This document shows, in pieces, positions 45,119-55,680 of a DNA stretch of 64,000 nt. The notes under the pieces are model-generated. The model searched no databases. It was not told where the DNA came from and saw nothing but the letters and a program-made list of their open reading frames with translations. The stretch comes from Diplonema papillatum. Its lineage: Eukaryota > Euglenozoa > Diplonemea > Diplonemida > Diplonemidae. Where the stretch lies: positions 176,150-240,149 of the forward strand of contig JAPJBO010000300.1 in NCBI GenBank assembly GCA_030068145.1, in the 5' to 3' direction. The first letter of the stretch is position 1. Every line of letters begins with the position of its first letter. The position numbers and the translations under genes were made by a program.

Positions 45119-46036
45119 CCGACTAATGGTCGCAATGGCTTGATCTCGATATGCAGCAACAGTCTGTGACGATAGACTGCACACAAGCCGCGCCCGACTT
45201 CCGACTAGTGGTAGCTTGAACTTGATATGCAGCAACAGTCTGTGACGATAGACTGCACACAAGCCGCGCCCGACTTCCGAGTAGTGGTAGCTTGAACTTG
45301 ATATGCAGCAACAGTCTGTGACGATAGACTGCACACAAGCCGCGCCCGACTTCCGACTAGTGGTAGCTTGAACTTGATATGCAGCAACAGTCTGTGACGA
45401 TAGACTGCACACAAGCCGCGCCCGACTTCCGAGTAGTGGTAGCTTGAACTTGATATGCAGCAACAGTCTGTGACGATAGACTGCACACAAGCCGCGCCCG
45501 ACTTCCGACTAGTGGTAGCTTGAACTTGATATGCAGCAACAGTCTGTGACGATAGACTGCACACAAGCCGCGCCCGACTTCCGACTAGTGGTAGCTTGAA
45601 CTTGATATGCAGCAACAGTCTGTGACGATAGACTGCACACAAGCCGCGCCCGACTTCCGACTAGTGGTAGCTTGAACTTGATATGCAGCAACAGTCTGTG
45701 ACGATAGACTGCACACAAGCCGCGCCCGACTTCCGACTAGTGGTAGCTTGAACTTGATATGCAGCAACAGTCTGTGACGATAGACTGCACACAAGCCGCG
45801 CCCGACTTCCGACTAGTGGTAGCTTGAACTTGATATGCAGCAACAGTCTGTGACGATAGACTGCACACAAGCCGCGCCCGACTTCCGACTAGTGGTAGCT
45901 TGAACTTGATATGCAGCAACAGTCTGTGACGATAGACTGCACACAAGCCGCGCCCGACTTCCGAGTAGTGGTAGCTTGAACTTGATATGCAGCAACAGTC
46001 TGTGACGATAGACTGCACACAAGTCGCTCCCGACTG
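45119..46036 (+). repeat. 76-bp tandem array, 12 copies
   Basis: Unit: CGACTAGTGGTAGCTTGAAC then TTGATATGCAGCAACAGTCT then GTGACGATAGACTGCACACA and AGCCGCGCCCGACTTC. Starts fall every 76 bp. Units are near-identical except for a C/G switch (CGACTAGTGG or CGAGTAGTGG); G occurs in the units starting at about 45279, 45431 and 45963. First and last units are diverged. CAGTCT and AGACTG within each unit form a small hairpin. There are no unique spacers, so it is not a CRISPR array. It ends about 210 bp from the stop codon of the carbamoyltransferase gene. Confidence 0.97.
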
Positions 46037-46248
46037 TCATTGTTGCGTGGCGCGTCGTGTCACGCTTCGGTCGCTTCGTGCTTCATGCCCGTGGGTGGTG
46101 GAGTCTGACGAGCCTGACGACCACAATCAGATCGGCGATGAGATTCCTTTTCCCTCGCGGGTTGCAACTCGCGGCCGGGGCCTCGATTCCTCTTCGAACC
46201 GCATTTGCCTTCGCCTGGTCCGCTTCGGCTGAGTGGGGACTTCACTGC

Positions 46249-47220
46249 TCACAGCTTCGTCAGGTACCGCTCGAAGGATTGCGGGCGCATGAGGAGGACG
46301 AGAAGCGCCTTCTGCGCGTGGAGCCGGTTTTCCGCCTGGTCGAAGACGATCGACTGCGGCCCGTCGATGACCTCCGCCGTCTGCTCCATGCCGCGGGCGG
46401 CGGGGAGGCAGTTCATGAACACCGCGTTCGGCTTCGCGAGCTTCATGAGCTCAGCGGTGCACTGGTACGGCATGAACTGGTCGATCCGGGCCTGCTCTTC
46501 GTCCTTCGGGATCCCGTACGACATCCACGAGTCGCAGTACACCACCTCGACGTCTGCCACCGCCTCCTTCGCGGACGAAACCTGCTTGACGGAGACGCCC
46601 GTGGCGGCTGTCAGCGTCTTGATCTCGGCCCAAACTTCTTCTTCGACCGTCCCGGCGCCGGCCATTTTGAAGTTCATGCCGACGATGGCGCAAAGCCGCA
46701 TGAGGTCGTACGTCACGTTGTTCGCGACGTCACCCAAGTACGCCATGGTCAGCCCCTCGTACTTTCCGAACTTTTCCTGCACGGTGAGGATGTCCGCAAG
46801 CATCTGCAGCGGGTGCGCGAAGTCGTCGAGTGCGTTGATCACCGGGATTTCCGACACCCGCGCAAGCCCACGCACGCTGTCCCTCGAGTTCACCCTGGCG
46901 GTGATGCCTTGCACCATCCTGGACAGCACCTTGCCCGTGTCGTCGATGGACTCCTTCTTCCCGAGCGGAGAGTTGTCGATGGAGTAGAAGATCGCGTGGC
47001 CTCCCATTTGGTGCATGCCGGTCTCGAGGCTGACGCGGGTCCGCAGGCTCGGCTTCTCGAAGAGCATCAGGAGCGTGTCGCCCTTCAGGGCTTCGTTGTA
47101 CCGGTCCCTGTCCTTCTTCATGGCCGACGCCAGCCGCAAGATATCCGCGATTTCCGCCTTGCCGATGTCGGAAATCTTCAGCATGTGGCGCACGGGCGTC
47201 GGCGGCGGCTCGGACAACAT
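46249..47220 (-). CDS. OTC: Ornithine carbamoyltransferase-like enzyme
   Basis: An intact single-exon ORF of 323 aa, the normal OTC length. OTC makes citrulline from ornithine and carbamoyl phosphate in arginine synthesis or the urea cycle. Carbamoyl-phosphate residues are present: FEKPSLRTR (about 54-62), the ARV arginine (about 108) and FAHPLQMLAD (about 132, the HPxQ motif). YLGDVANNVTYDLM (about 159) fits the ornithine/NN segment. Two substrate motifs are unusual: the SMG loop is CDSWMSYG (Tyr for Met), and HCLPA is FMNCLPAARG (Asn for His). These may mean altered specificity, so the ornithine assignment is inferred. No mitochondrial presequence is seen before VRHMLKISDIGKAEIADILR; a targeting exon further upstream cannot be excluded. 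Two truncated 5' copies lie upstream. Confidence 0.88.
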   Translation of the reverse strand: MLSEPPPTPVRHMLKISDIGKAEIADILRLASAMKKDRDRYNEALKGDTLLMLFEKPSLRTRVSLETGMHQMGGHAIFYSIDNSPLGKKESIDDTGKVLSRMVQGITARVNSRDSVRGLARVSEIPVINALDDFAHPLQMLADILTVQEKFGKYEGLTMAYLGDVANNVTYDLMRLCAIVGMNFKMAGAGTVEEEVWAEIKTLTAATGVSVKQVSSAKEAVADVEVVYCDSWMSYGIPKDEEQARIDQFMPYQCTAELMKLAKPNAVFMNCLPAARGMEQTAEVIDGPQSIVFDQAENRLHAQKALLVLLMRPQSFERYLTKL

Positions 47221-47407
47221 TTTTCTGACTTTTTAGTTTCCTCTTTTTTTTCCGGGTTTCCTGAGAGCTGGAGTTTGAATTTTGGAGGGCAGGCCGGAAT
47301 CGGGTTCAGTTTTAATCCTCGGTGTTTGTGAAAGCATCGTCTTGTGGCTATTGGGCCTCGCTTCAACTCGGGGAATAAGAAAGCCCTTCTCTGTGTTGCG
47401 GTATCCA

Positions 47408-47860
47408 GGGCGTTGATCACCTCGATTCTTGACACCTTGCGAGCCCACGCACGCTGACCCTCGAGTTCACCCTGGCGGTAAATGCCTTGCACCATCCTGG
47501 ACAGCACCTAGCCCGTGTCGTCAATGGACTCCTTCTTCCCGAGCTCGATGGAGTAGAAGATCGCGTGGCCTCGGGTCCGCAGGCTCGGCTTCTCGAAGAG
47601 CATCAGGAGCGCCCTTCAGGGCTTCGTTGTACCGGTCCCTGTCCTTCTTCATGGCCGACGCCAGCCGCAAGATATCCGCGATTTCCGCCTTGCCGATGTC
47701 TGAAATCTTCAGCATGTGGCGCACGGATATTGGCGGGAGCTCGGGCAACATTTTTCTGACTTCCTTGTTTTTTAGTTTCCTCTTCTTTTCCGGGTTTTCT
47801 GAGAGCTGGAATTTTGAAGGGAAGGCCGAAATCGGGTTCAGTGTCAATCCTCGGCGTGTG
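47408..47860 (-). pseudogene. Truncated OTC copy B with internal deletions
   Basis: It starts at ATG 47751-47749 with MLPELPPISVRHMLKISDIG and follows the gene to NEALKG. It then loses the start of the DTLLMLFEKP segment, and small deletions break the frame. Remnants of HAIFYSIDNSP, the MVQGI region and the INALD region are visible down to about 47410. The upstream DNA (GAGAGCTGGA, ATCGGGTTCAGT, AATCCTCGG) is duplicated with it. Confidence 0.9.
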
Positions 47861-47885
47861 TGAAAGCATGGGCTTGTAGCCTTAC

Positions 47886-48288
47886 TGCATGGTCTTGTAG
47901 CCTTACGGTTCCACTTGCCGTTCAGGCGCATCCGCGTGTCAATCCTAATCCGCTTGTCCTTTGGTCCATCGCGGCGTCATCTGCAATACCCAAGCACTCG
48001 AAATACACAATCTTCTGTTTTAATCCTCGGTGTTCGTAAAAAAAAAAAAAAAAAAAAAAGACGTTAACCCAAACAACTTCCGCCGGTAGAGTAATCTTCC
48101 CTAAAGAAATCAACTGCCTTCGGGTAGTCTGACACTAGTTGTCGTCGGGAAAAAAAAAAAAAAAAAAAGCAGTCTTGTGATTGTTGGGCCTTGCTTCAAG
48201 TCGGGCGAACGGGTATAAGAACCCCTCCAACATAAGTGCCTCGCAAGCCCTCCCCCTTTGTGGTGTGTCCTTCATTGTCGGTGTCCAG
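47886..48288. other. Spacer between OTC copies with two poly-A runs
   Basis: Holds poly-A runs at about 48039-48059 and 48150-48168 and the phrase TTTTAATCCTCGGTGTTCGT shared with the OTC upstream region. Confidence 0.6.
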
Positions 48289-48580
48289 GGCGTTGATCAC
48301 CTCGATTTTTGACACCTTGCGAGCCCACGCACGCTGTCCCTCGTGTTCACCCTGGCGGTGATGCCTTGCACCATCCTGGACCGCGCCTTCCAACGGACAC
48401 CTTCCCCCCGAGCGGAGAGTTGTCGATGGAGTAGAAGATCGCGTGGCCTCCCATTTGGTGCATGCCGGTCTCGAGGCTGACGACAGGCTCGGTGTCCTTC
48501 CTGGACGCAGGATATCCGCGGTTTCCACCTTGCCGATGTCTGAAATAATCAGCATGTGGCGTCGGCGGGGGCTCGGACAT
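48289..48580 (-). pseudogene. Truncated OTC copy C, more decayed
   Basis: ATG at 48580-48578 gives MSEPPPTPHADYF with a frameshift relative to the gene. Later pieces ETGMHQMGGHAIFYSIDNSP and MVQGITARVN survive with large deletions between them. Confidence 0.88.
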
Positions 48581-49315
48581 GTGAGAACGGTTTTTTTTTG
48601 CCTGGAGGCTTCTCGTGTTATTCTGCAGATTCTGCTGATGCTTTGACCTATATTCGTGTCTAGGTTTTCGTACGTCTCCGAAACATGGTCCAATGCGCAA
48701 ATGGTGTCAGCCGAAAGGACGAAGAAAAGCGTAGTTTTATTCCGTGGTTTTGCTTGTTCGTTGTCGACGACTTAGTCGCGGCTGCCATTTTTAGATGGAA
48801 ATCTAAATCCGCCGGCGCGTTTTGTTGAGCACGGAGATCTTTTACACGGCTAGCGGAATGGGGGAAACCCTGGGGCCAATGGCACGGCTGGGAATAGCGT
48901 CGAGTCGTCGCAGCGCCGCAGGCGGGGTAAAGTCCCTGAGCCCGCGGCTGGGGGCGGGGCGCCAGCGCCTCGTCCTGCCGGGAAGCTGGCGACGTGGGCC
49001 TGCGCGGGTCTTTCGTTGAAGAAACCGTAAGCCACCTGTATCTTGGGCACGGGTGCAGTCGAGAGGACTTGCCCGAAGACGTTCAGGGTGCCACTACTGA
49101 GCCGGTCCGTCCCTATCTCTTGAAACTGCATCGAAGTGCCGGCCGCTGTTTATCACAGTGAATCACGGTCCACCACGGTCTATCAGGTCCATCCCTAGTC
49201 CCTAGAGCTGCATCGAATTGCCCGGTGCAATATTCTTCGGTCTATCACGGTCTATCAAGAGGGGATGGACCGGCTCAACTACGTGTACAGGATGGTAGCA
49301 TGTATCCTACGTGCT
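48581..49315. other. Intergenic spacer
   Basis: No gene seen. Short GGTCTATCACGG-type repeats occur at about 49150-49260. Confidence 0.45.
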
Positions 49316-50005
49316 GTCGACAGCTCCGCGCACTGGTCGCCAGACCACTTGTTGTCCCCGACCGATCCACCTGCACCAGCCTTACGTTCCGAGTTATTGT
49401 AGAGGTGGCGGGGCTGGATTCTTTGCGATTCCGAGCATGCACGGAGATGGATTCAAGCAGAGCAGACATGCTCCAAAACCCCCAAAGAGTGCCCCCCCCT
49501 CTACTTCTTGCCGAGAGCCGGAAGGGAGGCTGACGGCTTCGCCGCAGGTTTCGCGGCCTTGGGCGACGGCTTCGCCTGCTTCTGCTTGCCGGGCGAAGAG
49601 GCTTGCGGCAGGCTGGGCTTCGTGCCCGGTTTCTTCCCCGGCGGTCGCGGCGCGGCAGTCTTCGATCCCTTCGTCTCTGCAGGAGTAGCAGCAAAGCAGC
49701 GGTTTGCTTCCGCTGCGCCTGCTGCTTTCGAGCCACGAGGGCGGCCTCCTCTATGCGAGCGAGTTCTTCGGCTTTCAGCCGGTCCAGCTCCTTCTTCTGT
49801 GCGAGCGCAGAGTTCTTCGCGAGCATCTTCGACAGCTCCGCGCACTGGTCGCCAGATCACTTGTTGTCCCCGACCGATCCACCGGCACCAGCGTTACGTT
49901 CCGAGTTCTTGTAGAGGTGGCGGGGCCGGATTCTTTGCGATTCCGAGCGGGGTGGATTCAAGCAGAGCAGACATGCTCCAAAGAACCCAAAGAGTGCCCC
50001 CCCCT
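49316..50005 (-). pseudogene. Tandem partial copies of the LRR gene 3' end
   Basis: A 505-bp unit (49501-50005) repeats the last part of the LRR gene, from AKNSALAQKKELDRLKAEEL to the terminal PSASLPALGKK-stop, with its own frameshift (the QQ/A-rich stretch is shortened). A third partial unit (about 49316-49500) repeats the region downstream of the stop plus an upstream piece. The shared downstream block ACTTGTTGTCCCCGACC ... GATTCAAGCAGAGCAGACAT marks the junctions. Confidence 0.88.
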
Positions 50006-52622
50006 CTACTTCTTGCCGAGAGCCGGAAGGGAGGCTGACGGCTTCGCCGCAGGTTTCGCGGCCTTGGGCGACGGCTTCGCCTGCTTCTGCTTGCCGGGCG
50101 AAGAGGCTTGCGGCAGGCTGGGCTTCGCGCCCGGTTTCTTCCCCGGCGGTCGCGGCGCGGCAGTCTTCGATCCCTTCGTCCCTGCAGGAGTAGCAGCAGC
50201 AGCGGCGGCGGTTTGCTTCCGCTGCGCCTGTTGCTCCAGCTCCTGCTGCTTTCGAGCCGCGAGGGCGGCCTCCTCTATGCGGGCGAGTTCTTCGGCTTTC
50301 AGCCTGTCCAGCTCCTTCTTCTGCGCGAGCGCGGAGTTCTTCGCGAGGATCTTCGACAGCTCCGCGCACTGGTCGCCAGACCACTTGTTGTCCCCGACCT
50401 CCACCTGCACCAGCGTCACGTTAAGCGCCGTCCGCGGCCCGCTCTCCGCTTCATCCCCCCCCTGCCCGCCGCCGGCCTCTCCGCCCGGGGCTGCCGCGGG
50501 ATCAGCTGCGGTCGTTTCCTCCCCCACGGCGGCCGCCGGCGGCTTGCCGGGGTCGGCTGCTTGGTCTGCTCCTTTTCCTTCGTTTTCTTCGGGTTTTTCG
50601 GGGGGTTCGTCATTTTTTTCGTCTTTTCCGTCGTTTTCTGCGTTGTTTTCGTCGTTTTCCTCGTCTTTTTCCTTCGGGACGTCGCACGCCTCGCGCAGGA
50701 CGTTCAGCACGTGCTCCGCCCCTTCTTGCCCCGTGTTGTTGAAGAACAAGCCGAGGGTGACCACGTTCGTGTTCCGGCGGAGCCCTTGGCACATGTCGTG
50801 CGTTCCGTAGATCCCGAGCTTGTTCCCGTTCAGCAGCAGGCGCTGCGCGGGCGTATTCGCCGCCAGGTACTCGGCCAAGTGCTTTCCAGCTGAATTGGCG
50901 AGGCCGCAGTTGCTGAGGTCGACGTCTGTGATGCCTGCGGGACATTTTCAGAGTTAAAGTTCGCTTGAAGTTCCGGGGGGTTAGGGTCTCCGTGTGACCG
51001 TTCATGAATGGGTTCTCTTAGAGCAAGACAGGGCTACATGGTTACAGGTTGTATATTGGTGCACGTTATGGCTAGCCATGTCCGGGACTGTTTGTGACCG
51101 ACACCAAGTACGTTCCTTCGTATGAGTGTAGTCTTGGGCCCCCCCTGTTTTGTTGGATAAGCACCCGCTTTGTAGGAAATGCTTGAGGAGACCGCCAGTT
51201 GCTGGCCACGCTGCTACAGTTTCCCACTATTCAGAGGGGAAGGTTTGCCGTGCTGTGTGGAATGCGCAGGCTTCGCGCATTATGTTCAACACCTGCCTAT
51301 TCTCCTCCCAAACGTTCTGCCAGCGTTCTCTTTCGAGTTTGCAATCTATTCTTGTTACAAAAAGAGCCGTGTGTTTGGTTTGTACGTGCCGGGGGAGGAT
51401 TAGCCTGCTAGTGTATGATAGTGAGTGAATATGATCGCTAGGCTAATCTTTTCCAAAACACGCTGTCAGCGTTCTTCTTTCGTGTTTAGAAAGCATTGTT
51501 ATTACGGGAACGTGTCAGTTTGACTTTGGCGGGTGTCCGGCAGGGGGATTGCAAGAACGTGCTTGGAATGGGTATGTGCTCAACACCGCACTGGTCCCGT
51601 CTGCGCCGTGTTTCGGTCCTTCAAGCCACGGACACATAAGGCGGACCATCATCAGCGCGGAACCTGAGTGTCTGCAGACAGGACAGCGGTGTGAGTCTGG
51701 AACGCGGCTGTTCGTAGCTCGTCGCAGCCAGGACCACCCGTGCTACTAGAGCACGGGAGAATCCGTCACGGGGAGAAGGCCCCTACAACCGTGTCTGAGC
51801 AATCAGTTAAAAAACTGAGGGCACTCGCCCTGATTGTGACTGCGCACTAGCGGAACTCACCTGCTTTGGTAAGTTGCATGTAGTACGCTGCCAACTACTA
51901 ATGTTTAGTACCAACAATGCGTTGTTAACACAAAAAAAGGCGAAGCCTAAAAGTTGCATACTCGGGTGGTCCTTCAACGCGGACAGGATGACCTTCAAGC
52001 CGTCCGTTTCGAACTTGTTCCCGGACAAGTCAAGCCGCTCGAGCTTCGGCATCTGCGCGAGCAGATCCGCGACGCACGGCGCGTCGTCGGCTTCGATGTC
52101 GGGGCCGAGGACCAGCTTTTCGACGGCGAACGCCGGCGCGAAATCAGCCGCCAGGCTCTTGCACACCGCCTCGGTCGTCACGTAGTTGCAGCCGCGCACG
52201 CTGATCCACAGCGGCGCGACCGGCGCGCAATCTTTCTCGGCGGCGTCTCCGGCTGCGTCGGACGGCGCCTCCTCACCATCCGGCGGACTTGGGGGCTGGT
52301 CTTGCGGCTGCGGCGGAGAGTCGGGGGTCGGCGGGGAGGCGAGGGAGGGGTGTTTCAGGCCGATTTGGGCGGTGAGGAGGTCCTTGAAGTTCTTGTGCGC
52401 GCCCGGCTTCTCGAGGACGTCGACGAAGATGTACTTCGACAGGAGCGAAGGGTCGTCGCCTTTGGCGTCGAGGAACTTGCGCTTGATGCGCCAGCGCTCG
52501 TTGATCTCGGCCGCCCGCTCCTCGTTGAACCACTTGTCGAAGTTCTGGCGCGCGGTGTCGGCGTGGAAGTTCTGCACCAGCTCCAGCTCCGCCGCGCTCT
52601 GCGGCACCCCCATGTGATTCAT
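50006..52622 (-). CDS. Leucine-rich-repeat protein with coiled coil and basic tail (529 aa, two exons)
   Basis: Exon 1 is 52622-51962 and exon 2 is 50934-50006. The donor CCGA|GTATGC and acceptor CCGCAG| are phase 1 and join DHP-S-ITDVDLSNCGLANSAG, which restores a regular LRR. Ribonuclease-inhibitor-type repeats include KLERLDLSGNKFETDGLKVI and RLLLNGNKLGIYG, with NTNVVTLGLFFNNTG after them (about residues 150-330). An acidic E/N/K-rich linker follows, then a last LRR-like segment (LVQVEVGDNKWSGDQCAEL), a short coiled coil (KKELDRLKAEELARIEEAAL) and a Lys/Pro-rich tail. The N-terminus (about 1-110) has no recognised domain. It is likely a cytoskeletal or ciliary adaptor, but the role is unknown. 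The intron carries a family A repeat. Confidence 0.85.
50935..51961 (-). other. Intron of the LRR gene
   Basis: A 1,027-bp phase-1 intron. It contains a block shared with 23405-23480 and family E (about 50997-51145), a reverse family B piece (51150-51195) and a family A copy (51545-51860), so most of it is repeat DNA. Confidence 0.8.
51545..51860 (+). repeat. Family A copy in the LRR intron
   Basis: GGGGGATTGCAAGAACGTGC through TGTCTGCAGACAGGACAGCG to CTGAGCAATCAGTTAAAAAA; close to the 43073 copy. Confidence 0.9.
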
Positions 52623-52670
52623 CGCGAACGGTCCTACCCCAGGTTGCCACCCTTCCTGCTTGCTTTCAAG

Positions 52671-52860
52671 CGTTTATTGTGGTTTAGAGGTTCTGTGTTT
52701 TAGGGTCTCCGGTTGACCATTGAGGCTGTGAGGCGGGTAGTATGAGGGCAGTAGGTATGCTTATACACTTTAACTACGGCTAGCCATGTTTGTAAGTGTT
52801 GCGACCGACACCAAGAAGAAATTCGCTTTGAATTTAGTCTTGGGCCCCCCACGCTTTCAG
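52671..52860 (+). repeat. Dispersed repeat family E, longest copy
   Basis: TTTATTGTGGTTTAGAGGTT, GTTGACCATTGAGGCTGTGA, TTTAACTACGGCTAGCC, AATTTAGTCTTGGGCCCCCC. Copies are inside the foldback at 35785 and the LRR intron at 51040-51145. It lies just upstream of the LRR start codon. Confidence 0.85.
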
Positions 52861-54500
52861 TAAGAAGGCCGACATCATTGCACATCAAAAAAGGAACTGA
52901 GGTTTTACAGAAGCGAACTTGAGAACGAGCACGTTGCGGCAAGTGAAGGGATGCCGGCGTCAACCAGAGGTAAAGCTGTTCGCAATGACGGCCCCTCGCT
53001 TGCCGAAGTTCGGTTCTGTAAAAACCTGCCCTGTCGCCGCGAGCCTCACATACGTGCCGTCTTACTACCCGTCGTACTCGGCGTACTCGTCGTACGCGTA
53101 CCCGTACACACACTGCGACACGCTTGTCAGCAGCCCGCTGCGATACTACTACTGAGACTGAGCTGCCACCGCAGCTTCGGATGCGCGCCTTTATAAGCGC
53201 ATTCTGACTGCACTATGAGCAGTCTTCGCCAGGCCACGTCGATGTTTTAATGCATTTGAGGCCTCGCTGTTTGTACCCACCCCGAATCGTTTCCCGGCAT
53301 TTGCGGTGTCTCTTGCACACCGCACCCTGAAAGGGTGTTGACTGCCCCTCACTTGCCGCCCATGTGCACACTCCTGCAACCATTTCATTTGCTTTTTCGA
53401 AGGTAACGCCCCCAATTCCTTGCAAGCGCCCGTTGCATCGAGGAACTTGCGGCTGATGCGCCAGCGCTCGTTGATCTCCTCATGCTGCTTCAGTTTCCGC
53501 GTTGCTGCAGACAAAAAGGGTTCAGAAGGGTTAAGTTCGAAAGACCCTGTTTTCGATTACCTTTCGTGCGTGTAGCTCCGTGCCTCAGGACGCAGCAAGC
53601 AAGTGGGTGGTAGGAGGAGGGTAAGCGATAACATAACATGGTTTCGCTACCAGTCGGGAAAGCAATCATCTTCGAAGACCCAGAGGCCTTCGGACGATGT
53701 CTCCTCCGCGTTTCATGTTTTGTCTTGCCGTCCCCTTTATGCGGAAGGAAGTTTTGACAGAAGCTACTGGTTGGACATAGCCCTGTCGGGGAAAGAGTTG
53801 GCGGGATACTGCCTATTGTGTTTCCGCAGACGACAACAATGTGTCCGAGTGGCCTCCCGAAGGTGGCTGGTTCCTTTTGCGCGGGGTGTTCTCTGCCGGT
53901 GGAAGGTGTTTGGTTGGCTTTTTCTTGTTTCGGGGGGAGGAAAAGCGGGTGACGGAAATGCCAGTTTTCATGAGAGAGGCAGTCCTGCGTGCCTTTCATG
54001 CGTGCTTGACGTTAGCATTATGTCATCTATATAAAGAGTGAGCAGTGCTTGCCACTTGGTGCCGCCACTTTTTTTCCTCGCATGACATGGTCCTCCATGC
54101 GACAATACCCAGGACCTCGCCGTCGGTCAACGCCGCACAGCTGCCCGCCGCCGCGCAGCTCGCGACGTAGTTGCAGCCCTGGGCGTGGTCGGTCGCGGTG
54201 ATGCGCCGCATCACGACGTTCTTCGACACCACGCGCGCTGCTGATCCCGTTCGCGACGACGTGGGTCGAGCTCTCGGGGCTCTGGCTGCTGTGGGGCTGC
54301 GGTGCGACCTGCCTGGGCACGACGCCGACGGCCTACGCGACGGACCTGCACGACTCGTCGATCCGCAGCCAGGCGCTCGTACTTCGCGCACGACAGCTCC
54401 TGCGCGGTGCCCTGCGCGCACATGGCCCGTGTCCTGTGAAAACCACTCCCCGCACACGCCGCGGCAGTCTTCAACTTCTAGTATTGAACCCAAATTTAAT
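52861..54500. other. Intergenic region upstream of the LRR gene
   Basis: Mostly unassigned. A remnant of LRR exon 1 lies at 53430-53512. An ORF near 54493-54023 (minus) shares the phrase GCNYV and a 14-bp match with LRR exon 1, but otherwise shows no clear similarity. Confidence 0.45.
53430..53512 (-). pseudogene. Remnant of LRR gene exon 1
   Basis: The minus strand reads EEINERWRISRKFLDATGA, close to AEINERWRIKRKFLDAKGDD of the intact gene (about residues 38-57). Flanks are unrelated, so a small 5' piece was copied upstream. Confidence 0.75.
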
Positions 54501-54640
54501 TAGAATCGGTAGTCAACGTCTGATGCCAAATCCCAAATTGGTAGTCAACGTCCAATTTCGAATTCCAAATTTAATTAGAAAATGGTAGTCAACGTCCAAT
54601 TTCGAATTCCAAATTTAATTGGAATTGGTAGTCCCAAGTA
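54500..54640 (+). repeat. About 42-bp minisatellite (3 copies)
   Basis: ATGGTAGTCAACGTCCAATT followed by TCGAATTCCAAATTTAATTA repeats about three times. It replaces the 3' part of the TrmB-like sequence. Confidence 0.9.
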
Positions 54641-54835
54641 GTTCGTGCCGGGGTTGGCCCTCGCCTTCTCGATGAGGGCGCTGCCGGTGCCAAATCCGAT
54701 GTCCAACACGGTCGGCGCCTCCCTCCCGAACAGGCGGGCGAGGCTTGCTGCGTCGACGTCCTCCTCGTACGACAGGCGCAGGCCCCACTTGCCGTCTGCG
54801 CCTTCTTCTGGCTCTTCGTCGCGTTCGTCCACGCG
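54630..54835 (-). pseudogene. trmB: TrmB-like tRNA (guanine-N7)-methyltransferase fragment
   Basis: PTVLDIGFGTGSALIEKARA followed by NPGTNYLG is the SAM-binding motif I region of bacterial-type TrmB, which makes m7G46 in tRNA. Preceding LRLSYEEDVDAASLARLFGR fits the N-terminal part. The sequence ends abruptly at the minisatellite, so the catalytic half is missing, and an in-frame TAA lies directly upstream of DERDEEPEEG. It is a truncated copy or an isolated exon. Confidence 0.65.
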
Positions 54836-55020
54836 GTCTTATCCAGGTCGCGTCCGCTTCGCGTCGCCAACGGTTCGTTCTGCATACGGCTCCGCATCCT
54901 GCCTTTCCACCGCCCGCCGACTTTTCTACACTGCTTGTAGGCTACTTTTCTTCACTGTAGACACTTTTGGTTTTCCGTCCCAATTCAGGCACTTCCAACA
55001 CGATCTCAGGGGGGAGGATG

Positions 55021-55680
55021 CCAAACACAAAGAAAGATGTTGCGAAACTCGCCGCCGAAGCTCGGGAAAACGAGTTGCTGGGCATGGCGAGCCAGGCAAA
55101 ATACGAACAGCGCTACAGTGGCCTGATCTCGTACATGAGAACCTTGCGCCGGATCCGGGCAAAGGACCCAAAGCCAAGGCAGACGGCGCCTTTTTCTGTG
55201 TGGTTGCCTGGTCCACTTCCGTAAAAGGAGAAAGCACGGGGTTCAAGGGCTTCCCCATTGGGCATCAACCTGATGCGTGACGTTCCGGGGAAGTTGGCTA
55301 TCCGCTGTGGACTGGACTCCGACGAGTGCACTGGACACTCCCTGCGCAGAACAGCTGCATGCCATTTGGGTGAAGGAGGCCGTTCCCTTCCCGAATTGCA
55401 GGCCTTCTTCCGATGGGCCAGCACCAAGACGGCGCAAGAATACATCGACCACACATCCAAGGCAGCGACGCAGATCGCAGGAACTTTACTGGGCACCCAA
55501 CTTTCAAAGCCGAGCATCTCACCACAAGGGCTCACAAGTTCTGTGCCACAAGCCGTACCCACGGTCGTGTACAACATTACAGTAGGCAGCGGTGCCACAC
55601 TGAACTTCAGCACTCAAGACGCATCTGGAATCACACCCCAGGTGCAGCGTTCATTGACTGACCCGTGCTCTTCCGAGTAG
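55021..55680 (+). pseudogene. Decayed Crypton-type tyrosine recombinase
   Basis: The N-terminal piece from 55021 has MPNTKKDVAKLAAEARENEL and LGMASQAKYEQRYSGLISYM, typical of a recombinase DNA-binding core start. The frame then shifts. The C-terminal catalytic part (55258-55680) reads MRDVPGKLAIRCGLD, TGHSLRRTAACHLGEGG, LQAFFRWASTKTAQEYIDHT, giving the HxxR pair, the W/H position and the nucleophile Tyr. The middle, with the first catalytic Arg, is missing and there is a frameshift near 55250, so it should be inactive. It ends DPCSSE-stop. Cryptons move by recombinase alone. Confidence 0.8.

Noticed and set aside
45119..46036. Possible CRISPR array
   Set aside because: The repeat units abut with no variable spacers, and the genome is eukaryotic; it is an ordinary satellite-type array.
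54023..54493. ORF with GCNYV as an LRR-related gene
   Set aside because: Only a 14-bp match to LRR exon 1; the rest lacks leucine-repeat spacing.
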